A stretch of 40,994 bases of DNA from Oscillibacter sp. (GCA_003539495.1 DPPB01000042.1:1837-42830); one strand, 5' to 3'; counted from the first letter of the stretch, positions 22,098 through 30,567 are shown. Numbers and translations: made by a program. The notes: generated by a model from the letters alone, not told the origin.

Positions 22098-22125
22098 AGG
22101 CAGACCGGCCCGGGCCGGTCTGCCT
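22098..22125. terminator. Palindromic terminator between mnmA and the small minus-strand frame
   Basis: AGGCAGACCGGCCC / GGGCCGGTCTGCCT, a 28-nt perfect palindrome 23 nt after the mnmA stop and 4 nt after the stop of the minus-strand 23-codon frame. Fit for convergent use. Confidence 0.72.
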
Positions 22126-22129
22126 TATC

Positions 22130-22201
22130 CTATCGTTCACTCTCCCGCCACTCGTCCACATAGATCATGTCATCCACATCCCGCTGTTCTTTTTCCTCCA
22201 C
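22130..22201 (-). CDS. Candidate small protein, 23 residues
   Basis: A 24-codon frame with GTG start at 22,201 and TAG stop at 22,130-22,132. The translation MEEKEQRDVDDMIYVDEWRE plus SER is highly charged and without low-complexity runs. A very strong ribosome-binding site, GGAGGGGGG, lies 7 nt upstream, and an in-frame stop precedes it, so the frame is self-contained. A TATAAT just upstream (about 22,219-22,224) would start transcription too close to the ribosome-binding site, so the promoter is unclear. Too short for similarity-based assignment; evidence is the ribosome-binding site and the convergent terminator. Confidence 0.45.
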   Translation of the reverse strand: MEEKEQRDVDDMIYVDEWRESER

Positions 22202-22379
22202 GGTATATCCCCCCTCCGATTATATACCTGTTATTCTATGTGCCGGACCACAGAAAAATTCCTTGCGGCCCCATTTTTTTCATGGTAAGATACAATCACG
22301 GCTCTATCGGGTGAAAAAGCCGAAGCGGCATGGCTGCTGCCATCCGGCAATAAATACCCCACGGAAAGGTTGTGCCCAT

Positions 22380-23306
22380 ATGTCTCCCTCCCGCAAGCAT
22401 ACCGTAGCTGTGATCACCGCCTGCGTCGCCTTTGTGATCTTCGGCTTCAGCTTTATGTTCTCCAGCATTGCCCTGTCCATCGCGCCCACCACGGTGCTGC
22501 TGTGCTTTCGATTCACGGCGGCAGTGCTCACCCTGTCTTTGGTAGTGGCGGCCAACGCTCTGGTGGGCCGCATCCGGGGCAAGGCGTGGTTTTCCTTTTC
22601 TCTCCGCGGCAAGCCCCTGGGCGGTGTGCTGCTGCTGGGCCTGGTGCAGCCGGTTTTATACCTGGTGTTTGAAAACAGCAGCATCCGCTATACCTCCTCC
22701 GCTGTCACAGGCACGGTGCTGGCAGTGGTGCCGGTAATCTGCATCCTGGCAGATGTATTCATCAGCCACGAATCCGTCACCAAGCTGCAGATCCTGTGTG
22801 CTGTGGCCTGCGTGGGCGGCGTGGCCCTGGTGGAGACCGGCGGCGAAACCCGCATCAGCCTGCTGGGCTTTGTGTGCCTGCTGATGACCTTGGTATGCGA
22901 TGTGGGATACTATGTGCTCAGCCGCCGGGCCTCCCGGCAGTTCAGCCCCCTGGAGGTCACCTTTGTCATGTTCCTCATGGGCATGGTAGTCTTTGTCCCG
23001 GCGGCACTGATCCAGGGGCACGGGCAGATGGCAGAGCTATTCCTTCCGGCTATACAGTCAGCTCCCTTCTGGGGCAGTGTGTTTTTCTTGGGTGCAGTGT
23101 CCTCCGTGGGCGCCTACGGCTTGCTGAACTTCGCCAACGCCACCCTCACCAATTCCGAGGCATCTCTCATCGGGAATATCGGCACGGTGGTATCGGTGCT
23201 GGCCGGTGTGCTGCTGCTGAAGGATCCCTTCACGCCTCTGCAGGCGGTAGGTGTAGTGGTCATTCTGGTCTTTGTGACCCTGGCCAACCTGCCCAAAAAG
23301 CATTAA
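22380..23306 (+). CDS. EamA/DMT-superfamily transporter
   Basis: 308 residues in about ten hydrophobic segments, the length and repeat architecture (two EamA halves of five segments) of the drug/metabolite transporter superfamily. Start ATG at 22,380 follows GGAAAGG at 10 nt; the open frame reaches back to 22,167 but the upstream part is Pro/Arg/Ser rich with no site, so it is excluded. First half ends near FENSSIRYTSSAVTGTVLAV (family pattern N-x-S-x-x-Y-T-S-A), second half near FANATLTNSEASLIGN. Substrate cannot be inferred; family members export amino acids, nucleosides or small metabolites. Stands alone, with a terminator behind it. Confidence 0.9.
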   Translation: MSPSRKHTVAVITACVAFVIFGFSFMFSSIALSIAPTTVLLCFRFTAAVLTLSLVVAANALVGRIRGKAWFSFSLRGKPLGGVLLLGLVQPVLYLVFENSSIRYTSSAVTGTVLAVVPVICILADVFISHESVTKLQILCAVACVGGVALVETGGETRISLLGFVCLLMTLVCDVGYYVLSRRASRQFSPLEVTFVMFLMGMVVFVPAALIQGHGQMAELFLPAIQSAPFWGSVFFLGAVSSVGAYGLLNFANATLTNSEASLIGNIGTVVSVLAGVLLLKDPFTPLQAVGVVVILVFVTLANLPKKH

Positions 23307-23315
23307 TAAATTCAG

Positions 23316-23348
23316 AAAGGGAGAAGCCCCAGTGGTTTCTCCCTTTTT
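23316..23348 (+). terminator. Terminator of the EamA transporter gene
   Basis: AAAGGGAGAAGCC / GGTTTCTCCCTTT stem followed by T-run, 10 nt after the stop. Confidence 0.85.
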
Positions 23349-23449
23349 CACAGCCGATTTTTATAAAAAATAAGGAACTGCGACCCCCTCGAACGTATAA
23401 TAAATGAAAGGCTTCCGCGTGGGCCTTTTTTGCCAAAGGAGGAAAGCAC

Positions 23450-23950
23450 ATGGACGCCGCTGCCAACAGCTACCGCCGTTTTCTGGACGGTGATGAGAGC
23501 GCCTTCGAGGAGATCATGCAGGAGCTGTTTTGCGGGCTGGTTTTCTTTATCAACGGCTTTGTGCATGATCCCCACGCCGCGGAGGATATCGCCATCGATG
23601 CCTTTTCCGACCTGGTGGTGCACCGGCACCGCTACAACTTCCGGGTGAGTCTGAAAACTTATCTCTACATGGTAGGCCGGAGCCGCGCCCTGGACTATCT
23701 CCGCCGTCGCAGGATCCTCCGCTTCACGGAGCTCTCCGAGGCCCACGGCCTGGCGGACGACTCCGCCGCCCTGGAGCAGCTGCCCCGGGATATGGCCGCG
23801 GCGGTGCGGCTGGTCTATTTCGAGGAGATGACCTATGCCGAGGCCGCCCGGGTCATGGGCAAAAAAAGCAAGCAGGTGGATAACCTGCTGTATCGGGCCA
23901 AACGGGAGCTGCAGAGCATTTTGGGAGAGGAGGGGATGGAGCTGCTATGA
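23450..23950 (+). CDS. ECF-type RNA polymerase sigma factor
   Basis: 166 residues. Region 2 spans about 20-88 with the AAEDIAIDAFSDLVVH core-binding helix and the -10-reading segment TYLYMVGRSRALDYLRRR. Region 4 spans about 108-158 with YFEEMTYAEAARVMGKKSKQ as helix-turn-helix and VDNLLYRAKRELQSIL as recognition helix. It lacks regions 1 and 3, as ECF factors do. AAAGGAGGAAAGCAC precedes the ATG. The stop overlaps the next start (ATGA at 23,947), so it is coupled to its likely membrane partner. Regulates unknown promoters; self-regulation of this three-gene cassette is likely by analogy. Confidence 0.9.
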   Translation: MDAAANSYRRFLDGDESAFEEIMQELFCGLVFFINGFVHDPHAAEDIAIDAFSDLVVHRHRYNFRVSLKTYLYMVGRSRALDYLRRRRILRFTELSEAHGLADDSAALEQLPRDMAAAVRLVYFEEMTYAEAARVMGKKSKQVDNLLYRAKRELQSILGEEGMELL

Positions 23951-24465
23951 GGTCCCTGCAGGAATGTCAGGCGGAGGTGTTCCGCCGCAGCGAAAAAAGG
24001 ATCCGAACCCGCCGGCGGGCCATCCGCGCGGTCATGGTCTGCGTGCCGCTGGTTTTGTGTCTCACAGCCTTCAGCCTGCTTGTGCGGCCCGGACTACCAT
24101 CCTCCCCCGATGGAGCTCCGCCGAAGAGCAACGCCGCATCCCCTCCCCCGGCGGTTTGCCGCATTGATGTCAGCGGGGCAGGCCAGGTCACATCCATTAC
24201 CGATGAGGGGCGCGTCTGCGCCATTGCCGACACCCTTTCGGCGCTGAACGGCGCCCCCGGGGCGGAGTCCTCCGGCGGCAGTGAGTCCGCCGGGACAGAG
24301 GGCCTCATCATCACCCTGTTTGCCGAAGACGGCCCCCAGGCCGTATACCGCCTGACCGACGACACCCTGACTAACATAACCACCGGCAGCGCTATGGCCC
24401 TGACCCGGGAGCAGAGTGCGGCGCTCTCCGCTCTCCTGGCCCCGGAAGCCGCAGATAATCCATAA
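23947..24465 (+). CDS. Small membrane protein, probable anti-sigma partner
   Basis: 172 residues: 25 cytoplasmic residues of basic helix (LQECQAEVFRRSEKRIRTRR), one membrane segment at about 26-47, then an outside part of about 125 residues with a Pro/Ser/Gly-rich linker. The cytoplasmic part is too short for a zinc anti-sigma domain and shows no HxxxCxxC motif. Position (ATGA overlap with the sigma gene) and topology suggest it holds the sigma factor at the membrane. Similar short basic helices beside sigma genes occur in Clostridia from memory. Function inferred. Confidence 0.7.
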   Translation: MRSLQECQAEVFRRSEKRIRTRRRAIRAVMVCVPLVLCLTAFSLLVRPGLPSSPDGAPPKSNAASPPPAVCRIDVSGAGQVTSITDEGRVCAIADTLSALNGAPGAESSGGSESAGTEGLIITLFAEDGPQAVYRLTDDTLTNITTGSAMALTREQSAALSALLAPEAADNP

Positions 24466-24481
24466 AAAGGAGGTTTCCCCT

Positions 24482-25789
24482 ATGAAAAAGAAAATCTGGA
24501 TCTGTATCGCAGGAGTCGTGTTGCTGGCCATCCTCTTTGTTCCCATTCCCAGCGGCACGTACAAGGACGGCGGCACCCGGGCCTACTCGGCCCTGACCTA
24601 TAGGATCGTTAAATGGCAGCGGGACACCGGTTCCGATGTTTACAAGGCCACCAGGGTCTACTGGCTGCCGAATAACTTCAAGTCCATTGATTCGCTGTGG
24701 GCCGGGGAGGAGGCATACGTACCCCATCACTTCACGGCCACCGTTCTGGAAATGCAGAGCGGCCACGCCCTGGTGCAGCCGGTGGAGGATGAGATGGAGG
24801 CCGGCGTGGGCAGCGCGATCTCGGTGGATACCTCCGCTCTGGAGGACATCGGCGCCCAAGTAGGCAGCGATGTGGAGATCTACTACACCGGCAATATCCG
24901 TGAGACCGCCCCCGCGCAGCTCCGGCCCACCAAGTGGGAGATGGCCACGGATCTGCGCCACCGGGCCTACACCGACTCCTGGCTGGATCCGGAAACCGCC
25001 CAGCCTATGGACGAGATGATCGATCCGCTCATCATCTCCCGGATCTATTCCAACTGCTTCTTCGCCCGTCCCGTGGTCCCCATGCCCTACGAGATCAAGT
25101 TCAACGGCGAGCTGCCCCCGGAATGGTGCGTGGGCGACCAGGTGACCTGCACCTGCGAAAACATCCTCTACGACCAGGATAACCAGCGGATGGAGGCCGA
25201 TTTCATCAGCCTGGCCCCCAGCGATTGGCAGATGGACCCCATCGAGGACTATAAGCCGGTGATCTACCTCTACCCTGAGGAGGAGACGCAGGTGTCCGTA
25301 CAGTTGGCCCTGGACGGCGACCTCACCTGCACCTATCCCGCCTATCAGAACGGCTGGACCGTCACCGCCGCCCCCGACGGCACCCTGACAGACAGGCGCG
25401 GTCAGACCTACAACTACCTGTACTGGGAGGGCGAGACCTATGCCCGGTGGGACATGACAAGGGGCTTCTGCGTAAAGGGTGAGGACACGGCGGCCTTTTT
25501 GGAGCAGGCCCTGGCGCAGCTGGGCCTCACCCGCCGGGAGGCTAATGAGTTCATCGTCTACTGGCTGCCCCTTATGGAGCGGAACCCCTACAACGTCATT
25601 TCCTTCCAGACGGATGCCTATACCCAGGCGGCCGGGCTGCACATTGACCCGGCTCCGGATACCCTGATCCGGGTGTTCATGGCCTGGCAGAGCTCGGACT
25701 CCTTCGTAAAGCTCCCCGCCCAGGCGCTTACCGCGCCTGCACGCACGGGCTTTACCGTGGTGGAATGGGGCGGCACGAAAATCTCCTGA
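24482..25789 (+). CDS. Membrane-anchored protein of unknown function, third gene of the sigma cassette
   Basis: 435 residues; start ATG at 24,482 behind AAAAAGGAGGTTTCCCCT. One N-terminal membrane segment (about 4-23), then an outside region beginning SGTYKDGGTRAYSALTYRIV, a pattern I know from clostridial secreted proteins near ECF sigma genes. Two OB-like stretches follow (about 84-140 and 195-246), then a second domain from DYKPVIYLYPEEETQVSVQL (about 256) with GQTYNYLYWEGETYA and a C-terminal part ending VEWGGTKIS. I recognise the domain type but no function. Gap of 16 nt to the previous gene: same operon. Confidence 0.72.
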   Translation: MKKKIWICIAGVVLLAILFVPIPSGTYKDGGTRAYSALTYRIVKWQRDTGSDVYKATRVYWLPNNFKSIDSLWAGEEAYVPHHFTATVLEMQSGHALVQPVEDEMEAGVGSAISVDTSALEDIGAQVGSDVEIYYTGNIRETAPAQLRPTKWEMATDLRHRAYTDSWLDPETAQPMDEMIDPLIISRIYSNCFFARPVVPMPYEIKFNGELPPEWCVGDQVTCTCENILYDQDNQRMEADFISLAPSDWQMDPIEDYKPVIYLYPEEETQVSVQLALDGDLTCTYPAYQNGWTVTAAPDGTLTDRRGQTYNYLYWEGETYARWDMTRGFCVKGEDTAAFLEQALAQLGLTRREANEFIVYWLPLMERNPYNVISFQTDAYTQAAGLHIDPAPDTLIRVFMAWQSSDSFVKLPAQALTAPARTGFTVVEWGGTKIS

Positions 25790-25816
25790 CACACGCATAA
25801 GCTCGGTGTAATGTAA

Positions 25817-25850
25817 AATCGGCACAGCTGCTTGGCTGTGCCGATTTTTT
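25817..25850 (+). terminator. Terminator of the sigma cassette
   Basis: AATCGGCACAGC-TGCTT-GGCTGTGCCGATT followed by T-run. It stands between convergent genes and is nearly symmetrical. Confidence 0.88.
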
Positions 25851-25866
25851 CGGGTCTCATACTGAT

Positions 25867-27453
25867 TTATGCCCGCTTGAGGATGCGCCCGGCCTTTACG
25901 CCGGTGTATTTGCCCTTTTCCACGGCCACGGCGCCGTCCACCAGTACATAGTCCATGCCCTGGGCCAGTACGCAGGGGTTTTCGTAGGTGCCGGGCTGAT
26001 GCAGCTTTTCCAGGGCAAAGACGTTGATGTCCGCGTCCATGCCCGGGGCCAGGACGCCCTTTCCTGCAAGGCGCAGAACCTGGGCGGGCTTTTGGGTCAT
26101 TTTATGCACCGCCTGCTCCGCCGTCAACACGCCCCGCTCCTTCACAAAGTGCTCCAAAAGATGCACGAAGGTGCCGTACACCCGGGGATGCAGCATCCCG
26201 TCCGTGGGATAGGTGGAGTCGGAGATGACGTTGGAAAGGGGGCTTTGGAGAATGGTCACGATGTCCTCCTCCGAGGCCATGAAGTCCACCATGGTGATCT
26301 CGCAGTGCTCCCGCACCAGCAGGTCGCAGCAGCAGTCCAGGGGATTCTGCCCCCACAGGGCGGCAATCTCCGCGATGCTCTTGCCTTGGTAGGGATGGTC
26401 CTCCGGGCAGTGGAGGCTGGTGAGTCGGATGCCGTCCCACCCGGCCAGCTTGGCGATGTCGTCAAAGCCGTCGCCCCGGCGGATGCGCTCCGCCAGCCCC
26501 CGCCGAGCCCCCTTGTCCTGCAGCCGCTGCACCACCGCCTCTATGCCGCCGGTGAGAAAATCTGGGGGCAGAATGTGGATGAGCTGGGTGGAGCCTGCAG
26601 TGTAGGGGTACACATCGCAGCCCACCTCCAGGCCCTCCTGCCGGGCCTGCTCCAGCATGGCCAGGGCCCGGGAGATCTTCACGCCCCAGTTGTCCCGGCC
26701 CATGGCCTTCAGGTGGCTGATGTGAACGGGTATGCGCAGGGCCCGGGCCACGGCGAGCATCTCCTCCAGAGCCTCCAGCACGCCGCCGCCCTCCTGGCGC
26801 ATATGCACTGTCACGGGGATGCTCTGCCCCGTCAGAGGCTCCAACGCCCGGATCAGCTCCTGTGTGGTGTAAAAGCACTCCGGGGCGTATCCCAAGCCCA
26901 GGGAAACGCCCAGGGCCCCGTCGGCCAGGGCCTGCTCCATGGCCCGATGGATGGCCTTATAGTGCTTGTCCTCCAAATGCTCCAAAGCGTAGCCCGCCGC
27001 AGAGGCGCGCAGCACGCCCGCGCCCACCAGCATGCCGGTGTGAATGGGTGCCTCGGGCTGGCCGGCAAAATAGTCCGCCAGGGAATCCGTGGGCACCTGC
27101 TTGGGCATCTCCCCGCAGATGGGCTGCAGGTAGGCGGCAATCTCCGCCCGTTTTGCCCGGCGCATGGGCGCAGCGGACAGACCGCAGTTGCCGTTTACGA
27201 TGGTGGTCAATCCCTGGCGCAGCTCCGGCTGGCCGAAGCCGGGCCGCCAGGCGGCCAGATCCGCATGGCGATGGATGTCGATAAAGCCCGGGGTCACCAG
27301 CTTCCCATCGGCGCTGATGATCCGCCGGGCGTGGGCGCCGGGCAGGGTGCCCACCTCCACGATCCTTCCGTTTTCCACCGCCACATCAGCGGCATAGGGG
27401 GCACTGCCGGTACCGTCCACCACGGTACCGCCCCGAATCAGCAGGTCTAACAT
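25867..27453 (-). CDS. N-acyl-D-amino-acid deacylase family amidohydrolase
   Basis: 528 residues of the D-aminoacylase branch of the amidohydrolase superfamily, which hydrolyses N-acyl-D-amino acids or related D-peptides. Metal-site motifs are complete: GFIDIHRHAD (His61, His63), NGNCG (Cys90), VHMRQEG (His217), HISHLKAMG (His247) and ISDSTYPTDGMLHP (Asp412). DVYPYTAGST at about 280-289 is a family signature. The N- and C-terminal strands form the small beta-sandwich. Cytoplasmic: no signal peptide. The ATG overlaps the stop of the sensor kinase gene (ATGTTAG), so it is the third gene of the regulator-kinase-hydrolase operon. D-amino acids occur in cell walls, so a wall-linked role is possible but inferred. 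Confidence 0.9.
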   Translation of the reverse strand: MLDLLIRGGTVVDGTGSAPYAADVAVENGRIVEVGTLPGAHARRIISADGKLVTPGFIDIHRHADLAAWRPGFGQPELRQGLTTIVNGNCGLSAAPMRRAKRAEIAAYLQPICGEMPKQVPTDSLADYFAGQPEAPIHTGMLVGAGVLRASAAGYALEHLEDKHYKAIHRAMEQALADGALGVSLGLGYAPECFYTTQELIRALEPLTGQSIPVTVHMRQEGGGVLEALEEMLAVARALRIPVHISHLKAMGRDNWGVKISRALAMLEQARQEGLEVGCDVYPYTAGSTQLIHILPPDFLTGGIEAVVQRLQDKGARRGLAERIRRGDGFDDIAKLAGWDGIRLTSLHCPEDHPYQGKSIAEIAALWGQNPLDCCCDLLVREHCEITMVDFMASEEDIVTILQSPLSNVISDSTYPTDGMLHPRVYGTFVHLLEHFVKERGVLTAEQAVHKMTQKPAQVLRLAGKGVLAPGMDADINVFALEKLHQPGTYENPCVLAQGMDYVLVDGAVAVEKGKYTGVKAGRILKRA

Positions 27454-28673
27454 CCCTCTTGTCCTCTTTTCACAGAATCATTTTTCAGCAGGGGCAGCGT
27501 CACAGTAAACCGCGTTATGCCCTCTGCACTGGTGCAGCCGATGCTGCCGCCGTGGGCCTGCACAATACTCTGGGCGATGGCCAGGCCCAGTCCGAAGCCC
27601 TCCCCGCCGGTGCGGGACTCATCCACCCGGTAGAACCGGTCGAACAAATGCGGCAGCTTTTCCGCCGGGATGGTCTCCCCCTGGTTTTCTACCTGCAGGA
27701 GAGCGCCTCGCCCCTCCCGGCGCAGCAGCAGGCCCACAGGCGTCCCCGCCGCCGCATATTTCATGGCGTTATCCAGCAGGATATCCGCCAGGCGGCGCAG
27801 CTGCACGGCGCTGCCCCGCACTGTCAGCTCCGGCTGGATGTCGTAGCTAAGCTCCCGGCCGCTCTCAAAGGCCACCGGCTCAAAGGCCAGGGCACTCTCC
27901 AGCACCGTGTCCGACAGGTTTACAGCGTCCAGGGTCTGCTTTGCCCCGCTCTCCGTCCGGGCCAGGGTCAGCATATCCTCCACCAGGGCCTTCATCCGCA
28001 GGGATTCGGCGCGAATCCCCTCCACATACTGTTTGGTCTTCTCCGGATCCTGCTCTCCTCCCGCCAGCTCCGTAGAGGAAAGGATCACCGTCAGAGGTGT
28101 TTTCAGCTCATGGGACGCATCTGACACAAACTGCTTCTGCTCCTGCCAGGCCCGCCGCACCGGCCGCACCGCAAAGCCCGCCAGCCAATAGCTCAGGCCC
28201 GTCAGCACCAGCAAGGCCGTCAGGGTAACCAAGCCGCCGCGCAGCAGTAGGCTGCGCATGGTGGCCCGCTCCATGGAGCAATCGGTAAAGGCGATGCGCA
28301 CCGACACGACCCCCACCCGGCGCATATACCGCAGGGAATAATCCTTCAGCACACCGCTGTCGTTTTTTTCCTCCAGGGCCGAGCGCACGATGTCCAGCAC
28401 CAGATCCTGATTTTCCAGGTTGTAGTAGCTGCTGCCGGAGAGGCGTATCGTTCCGCCGGCAAACACCTCCGCCACAAAACAGGGCTGGCCGCTGCTGCCG
28501 GGCAGCTGGTTCTTGTCGGCATTTCCCTCCAATGCGGCAGCCAGATGCTCCTCACTGCTGCGCACCATTTGGCTGCGGGTGGACAGGGCCAGGACCACCA
28601 GGGCGCTCAGCAGCACCGCCGCCACCGTCACCAAACTGATGCCCACGATCTTCAGCCGTAATTTTCGGATCAT
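27447..28673 (-). CDS. Sensor histidine kinase
   Basis: Membrane kinase of 408 residues. The start is the ATG at 28,673, overlapping the regulator stop as ATGA, 7 nt after GGAGG; an ATG at 28,691 has no ribosome-binding site. TM1 about 8-30, outside domain of about 110 residues, TM2 about 144-166, then H-box SDASHELKTPL with His188, N-box DILLDNAMKY, a G1 motif replaced by VENQGETI (canonical D-x-G is N-x-G here), F-box LFDRFYR and GEGFGLGLAIAQ. The Asn in place of the G1 Asp is seen in a subset of clostridial kinases; ATP use may be affected. Partner of the response regulator upstream. Confidence 0.93.
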   Translation of the reverse strand: MIRKLRLKIVGISLVTVAAVLLSALVVLALSTRSQMVRSSEEHLAAALEGNADKNQLPGSSGQPCFVAEVFAGGTIRLSGSSYYNLENQDLVLDIVRSALEEKNDSGVLKDYSLRYMRRVGVVSVRIAFTDCSMERATMRSLLLRGGLVTLTALLVLTGLSYWLAGFAVRPVRRAWQEQKQFVSDASHELKTPLTVILSSTELAGGEQDPEKTKQYVEGIRAESLRMKALVEDMLTLARTESGAKQTLDAVNLSDTVLESALAFEPVAFESGRELSYDIQPELTVRGSAVQLRRLADILLDNAMKYAAAGTPVGLLLRREGRGALLQVENQGETIPAEKLPHLFDRFYRVDESRTGGEGFGLGLAIAQSIVQAHGGSIGCTSAEGITRFTVTLPLLKNDSVKRGQEGC

Positions 28674-29350
28674 TCCTTTTCCTCCAGGCAATAGCCCACC
28701 AGGCGCACTGTGCGGATGCGCATGTTAGAGCGTACCAGCTCCAGCTTCCGCCGCAGGAAAGAGATGTATACCTCCACATTGTTGTCCTCGGCATTGGACT
28801 CATAGCCCCAGGCCTTGAGCAGCAGCTGCTCCTTGGACAGGATCTGCCCGCCGTTGCGCATGAGCATCTCCAGTAAATCGTATTCCTTGCGGCTGAGCCG
28901 GGCGCTGCGCTGGCCGCAGGTCACCTGAAACGTCCCCGGGTCCAGCACCAGGTCGCCCCGATGGATGCGATCGTCGCCGCCGCTCTCGCCGTTGCTCCGC
29001 CGCAGCAGCAGGCGCACGCAGGCCAGCAGCTCCGGCGTCTGAAAAGGCTTGGTCAGGTAATAGTCCGCCCCTTGGTCCAGGCCCCGCACCCGGTCGCTCA
29101 GCTCGCCCCGGGCGGTAAGCATCAGCACCGGCAGGCGGCTGCCGGTGCTCCGCAGCCGCTGCAGCAGGGCAAAGCCGTCCAGCCCCGGCAGCATCACGTC
29201 CAGCACCAGCAGATCGTAGATCCCCGATAAAGCGTTATCAAGGCCCGAGACGCCGTCGTTGCTCACGTCCACGGTGTAGCCCTCCCGGCGCAGCAGCTCC
29301 TGCAGATTCTGCGCCAGCCTTTTTTCGTCCTCCACCACCAGGATCCGCAT
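28670..29350 (-). CDS. OmpR/PhoB-family response regulator
   Basis: 226 residues. Receiver domain 1-120 with acidic pair VVEDE, phosphoacceptor in LLVLDVMLPG (about Asp51), switch Thr in LMLTARGE, and Lys in YLTKPFQ. C-terminal winged helix with LSRKEYDLLEML and VEVYISFLRRKLE, ending RIRTVRLVGYCLEEK. Start: ATG at 29,350 with MRILVVEDE and GGGAGGCAGGGAG upstream; the frame extends to 29,407 over the promoter and is trimmed. First gene of the operon with kinase and D-aminoacylase; DNA targets unknown. Confidence 0.95.
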   Translation of the reverse strand: MRILVVEDEKRLAQNLQELLRREGYTVDVSNDGVSGLDNALSGIYDLLVLDVMLPGLDGFALLQRLRSTGSRLPVLMLTARGELSDRVRGLDQGADYYLTKPFQTPELLACVRLLLRRSNGESGGDDRIHRGDLVLDPGTFQVTCGQRSARLSRKEYDLLEMLMRNGGQILSKEQLLLKAWGYESNAEDNNVEVYISFLRRKLELVRSNMRIRTVRLVGYCLEEKE

Positions 29351-29378
29351 CTCCCTGCCTCCCATTCGTTTTTTCTTT

Positions 29379-29407
29379 ATTGTATACCGAAAAGCCCGCC
29401 GGAACAA
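29379..29407 (-). promoter_or_regulatory. Promoter of the two-component/D-aminoacylase operon
   Basis: Minus strand: -35 TTGTTC (29,407-29,402), 17 nt, -10 TACAAT (29,384-29,379). Confidence 0.65.
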
Positions 29408-29487
29408 GTCCCGGCGTATAGCCGTATGGTAAGCGGCCAGGCTTTAAAGAAAATTAAAAAAAGCGATTTTTGGCCGCCCCATTTTCC

Positions 29488-29533
29488 CGAAAACCGGGAG
29501 AGCGCCTCATCCGCCCTCCCGGTTTTCGTTTTT
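29488..29533. terminator. Hairpin behind the DUF4340-like gene
   Basis: CGAAAACCGGGAG / CTCCCGGTTTTCG, 13-bp stem. The T-run (five T) is on the plus-strand side, whereas both neighbouring genes are on the minus strand, so its use as the terminator of the minus-strand gene is likely but imperfect. Confidence 0.5.
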
Positions 29534-29549
29534 ATATGCTCTTTTGGGG

Positions 29550-30458
29550 TCATGCGCCCAGGGTCAGCAGATCCAGCAGTGCCTGAGCCGTAGCTGCAGA
29601 CACCTTAAAAATGGCGGGTACATCGTTGTACATAGCAAAATAGCCGTCCTCATACGCCAGGCCAATGTAGACCGTAAAGCTGTCAGTGCTGCCGGTGCTG
29701 GTCAGATAGTTGACGGTGACCGTGGCCGCCGGGTCCGTCAGCCCGCAAATGGGCAGTGCGCCGGAGCTGGGGTTATAGTCCACGCAGGACTCCAGCTTCA
29801 TGCCCTCGGCCAAGAGGGCCGTAAGCGCCGTCATCCGGTCAGACACGTCCGCCCCGCTGCATAGCCAGCTGTCTCCCTCGCCCCGCGCCACGGTGACGTC
29901 CATTCCGCCGCCCCGGGCCTGAATATGCGTAAGCTTGTCCGCCGTCAGGGCCGGCAGGGTGGGCATCTCCACCAGCTCATAAATATTCCGGTCCATAAGC
30001 TGCACCAGCGCATCCGGTGCCACATAGATCTTGGTGGTATCTTTGTCCCGGCACATATAGTAGCCGCCGCCCTCCGCCGCCGCGCCGATCTGCAGGGACA
30101 GGCCTGTGCCGTCGTCGTTCTTGACCTCCAATGTGCGGTCCGGTCCGTCCAGGTCATAGGCGGTGATGTCGCCGGGGTTTTCCAGGGGCGTCAGCGTGTT
30201 CAGGGCGCTCACCTGGTCCAGCAGCTGCTGCATCAGTGTCTGGTCCAGGGGCAAAGTGGTGTCGTCCTTCCACTGCCATTTTCCCTCTTCGTTTTTGGTG
30301 AAGCGCAGGGTGTAGCTGCTGTTTTTATAGATCATCTCCTGCGTGGAGGCCGTAACCAGCCCTTCGCTGTCCAAGGTGTCGGACGGTGCCTGCTTTTTGC
30401 CGCAGGCGGTGCATGCCAGCAGCAGTGCCACCGCCAGGATCGCAATATATCTTTTCAT
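29550..30458 (-). CDS. DUF4340-like lipoprotein
   Basis: 302 residues. Signal peptide KRYIAILAVALLLACTACGK with a lipobox ending at one of two close cysteines (LLAC or CTAC); so a membrane-anchored outside protein. The body is an alternating strand pattern typical of DUF4340, with WQWKDDTTLPLDQTLMQQLL and repeated DLDGPDRTLEV-like motifs. Start ATG at 30,458 with GAGGAGA 8 nt upstream; an earlier ATG at 30,473 overlaps it. DUF4340 proteins often accompany ABC-type exporters (GldG-like); none is adjacent here. Function unknown. Confidence 0.75.
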   Translation of the reverse strand: MKRYIAILAVALLLACTACGKKQAPSDTLDSEGLVTASTQEMIYKNSSYTLRFTKNEEGKWQWKDDTTLPLDQTLMQQLLDQVSALNTLTPLENPGDITAYDLDGPDRTLEVKNDDGTGLSLQIGAAAEGGGYYMCRDKDTTKIYVAPDALVQLMDRNIYELVEMPTLPALTADKLTHIQARGGGMDVTVARGEGDSWLCSGADVSDRMTALTALLAEGMKLESCVDYNPSSGALPICGLTDPAATVTVNYLTSTGSTDSFTVYIGLAYEDGYFAMYNDVPAIFKVSAATAQALLDLLTLGA

Positions 30459-30489
30459 GGACTGTCTCCTCATTTATCAAATCGACACG

Positions 30490-30498
30490 ATTATAACA
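30490..30498 (-). promoter_or_regulatory. Extended -10 promoter of the lipoprotein gene
   Basis: Minus strand TGTTATAAT: perfect -10 with TGn extension; no clear -35. Leader about 25 nt. Confidence 0.55.
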
Positions 30499-30534
30499 GA
30501 TTTTTATCAAAAAAGAAACCCCTTCCAGGAAAAT

Positions 30535-30567
30535 GCAAAAAGGAGCGGCTCAGGCCGCTCCTTTTGC
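30535..30567 (-). terminator. Terminator of the Gfo/Idh/MocA gene
   Basis: GGAGCGGC-CTGA-GCCGCTCC followed on the minus strand by five T, 22 nt after the stop. Confidence 0.88.

Noticed and set aside
24392..25825. 477-codon minus-strand frame opposite the sigma-cassette surface protein
   Set aside because: Shadow; the plus-strand gene has a ribosome-binding site, signal anchor and domain patterns.
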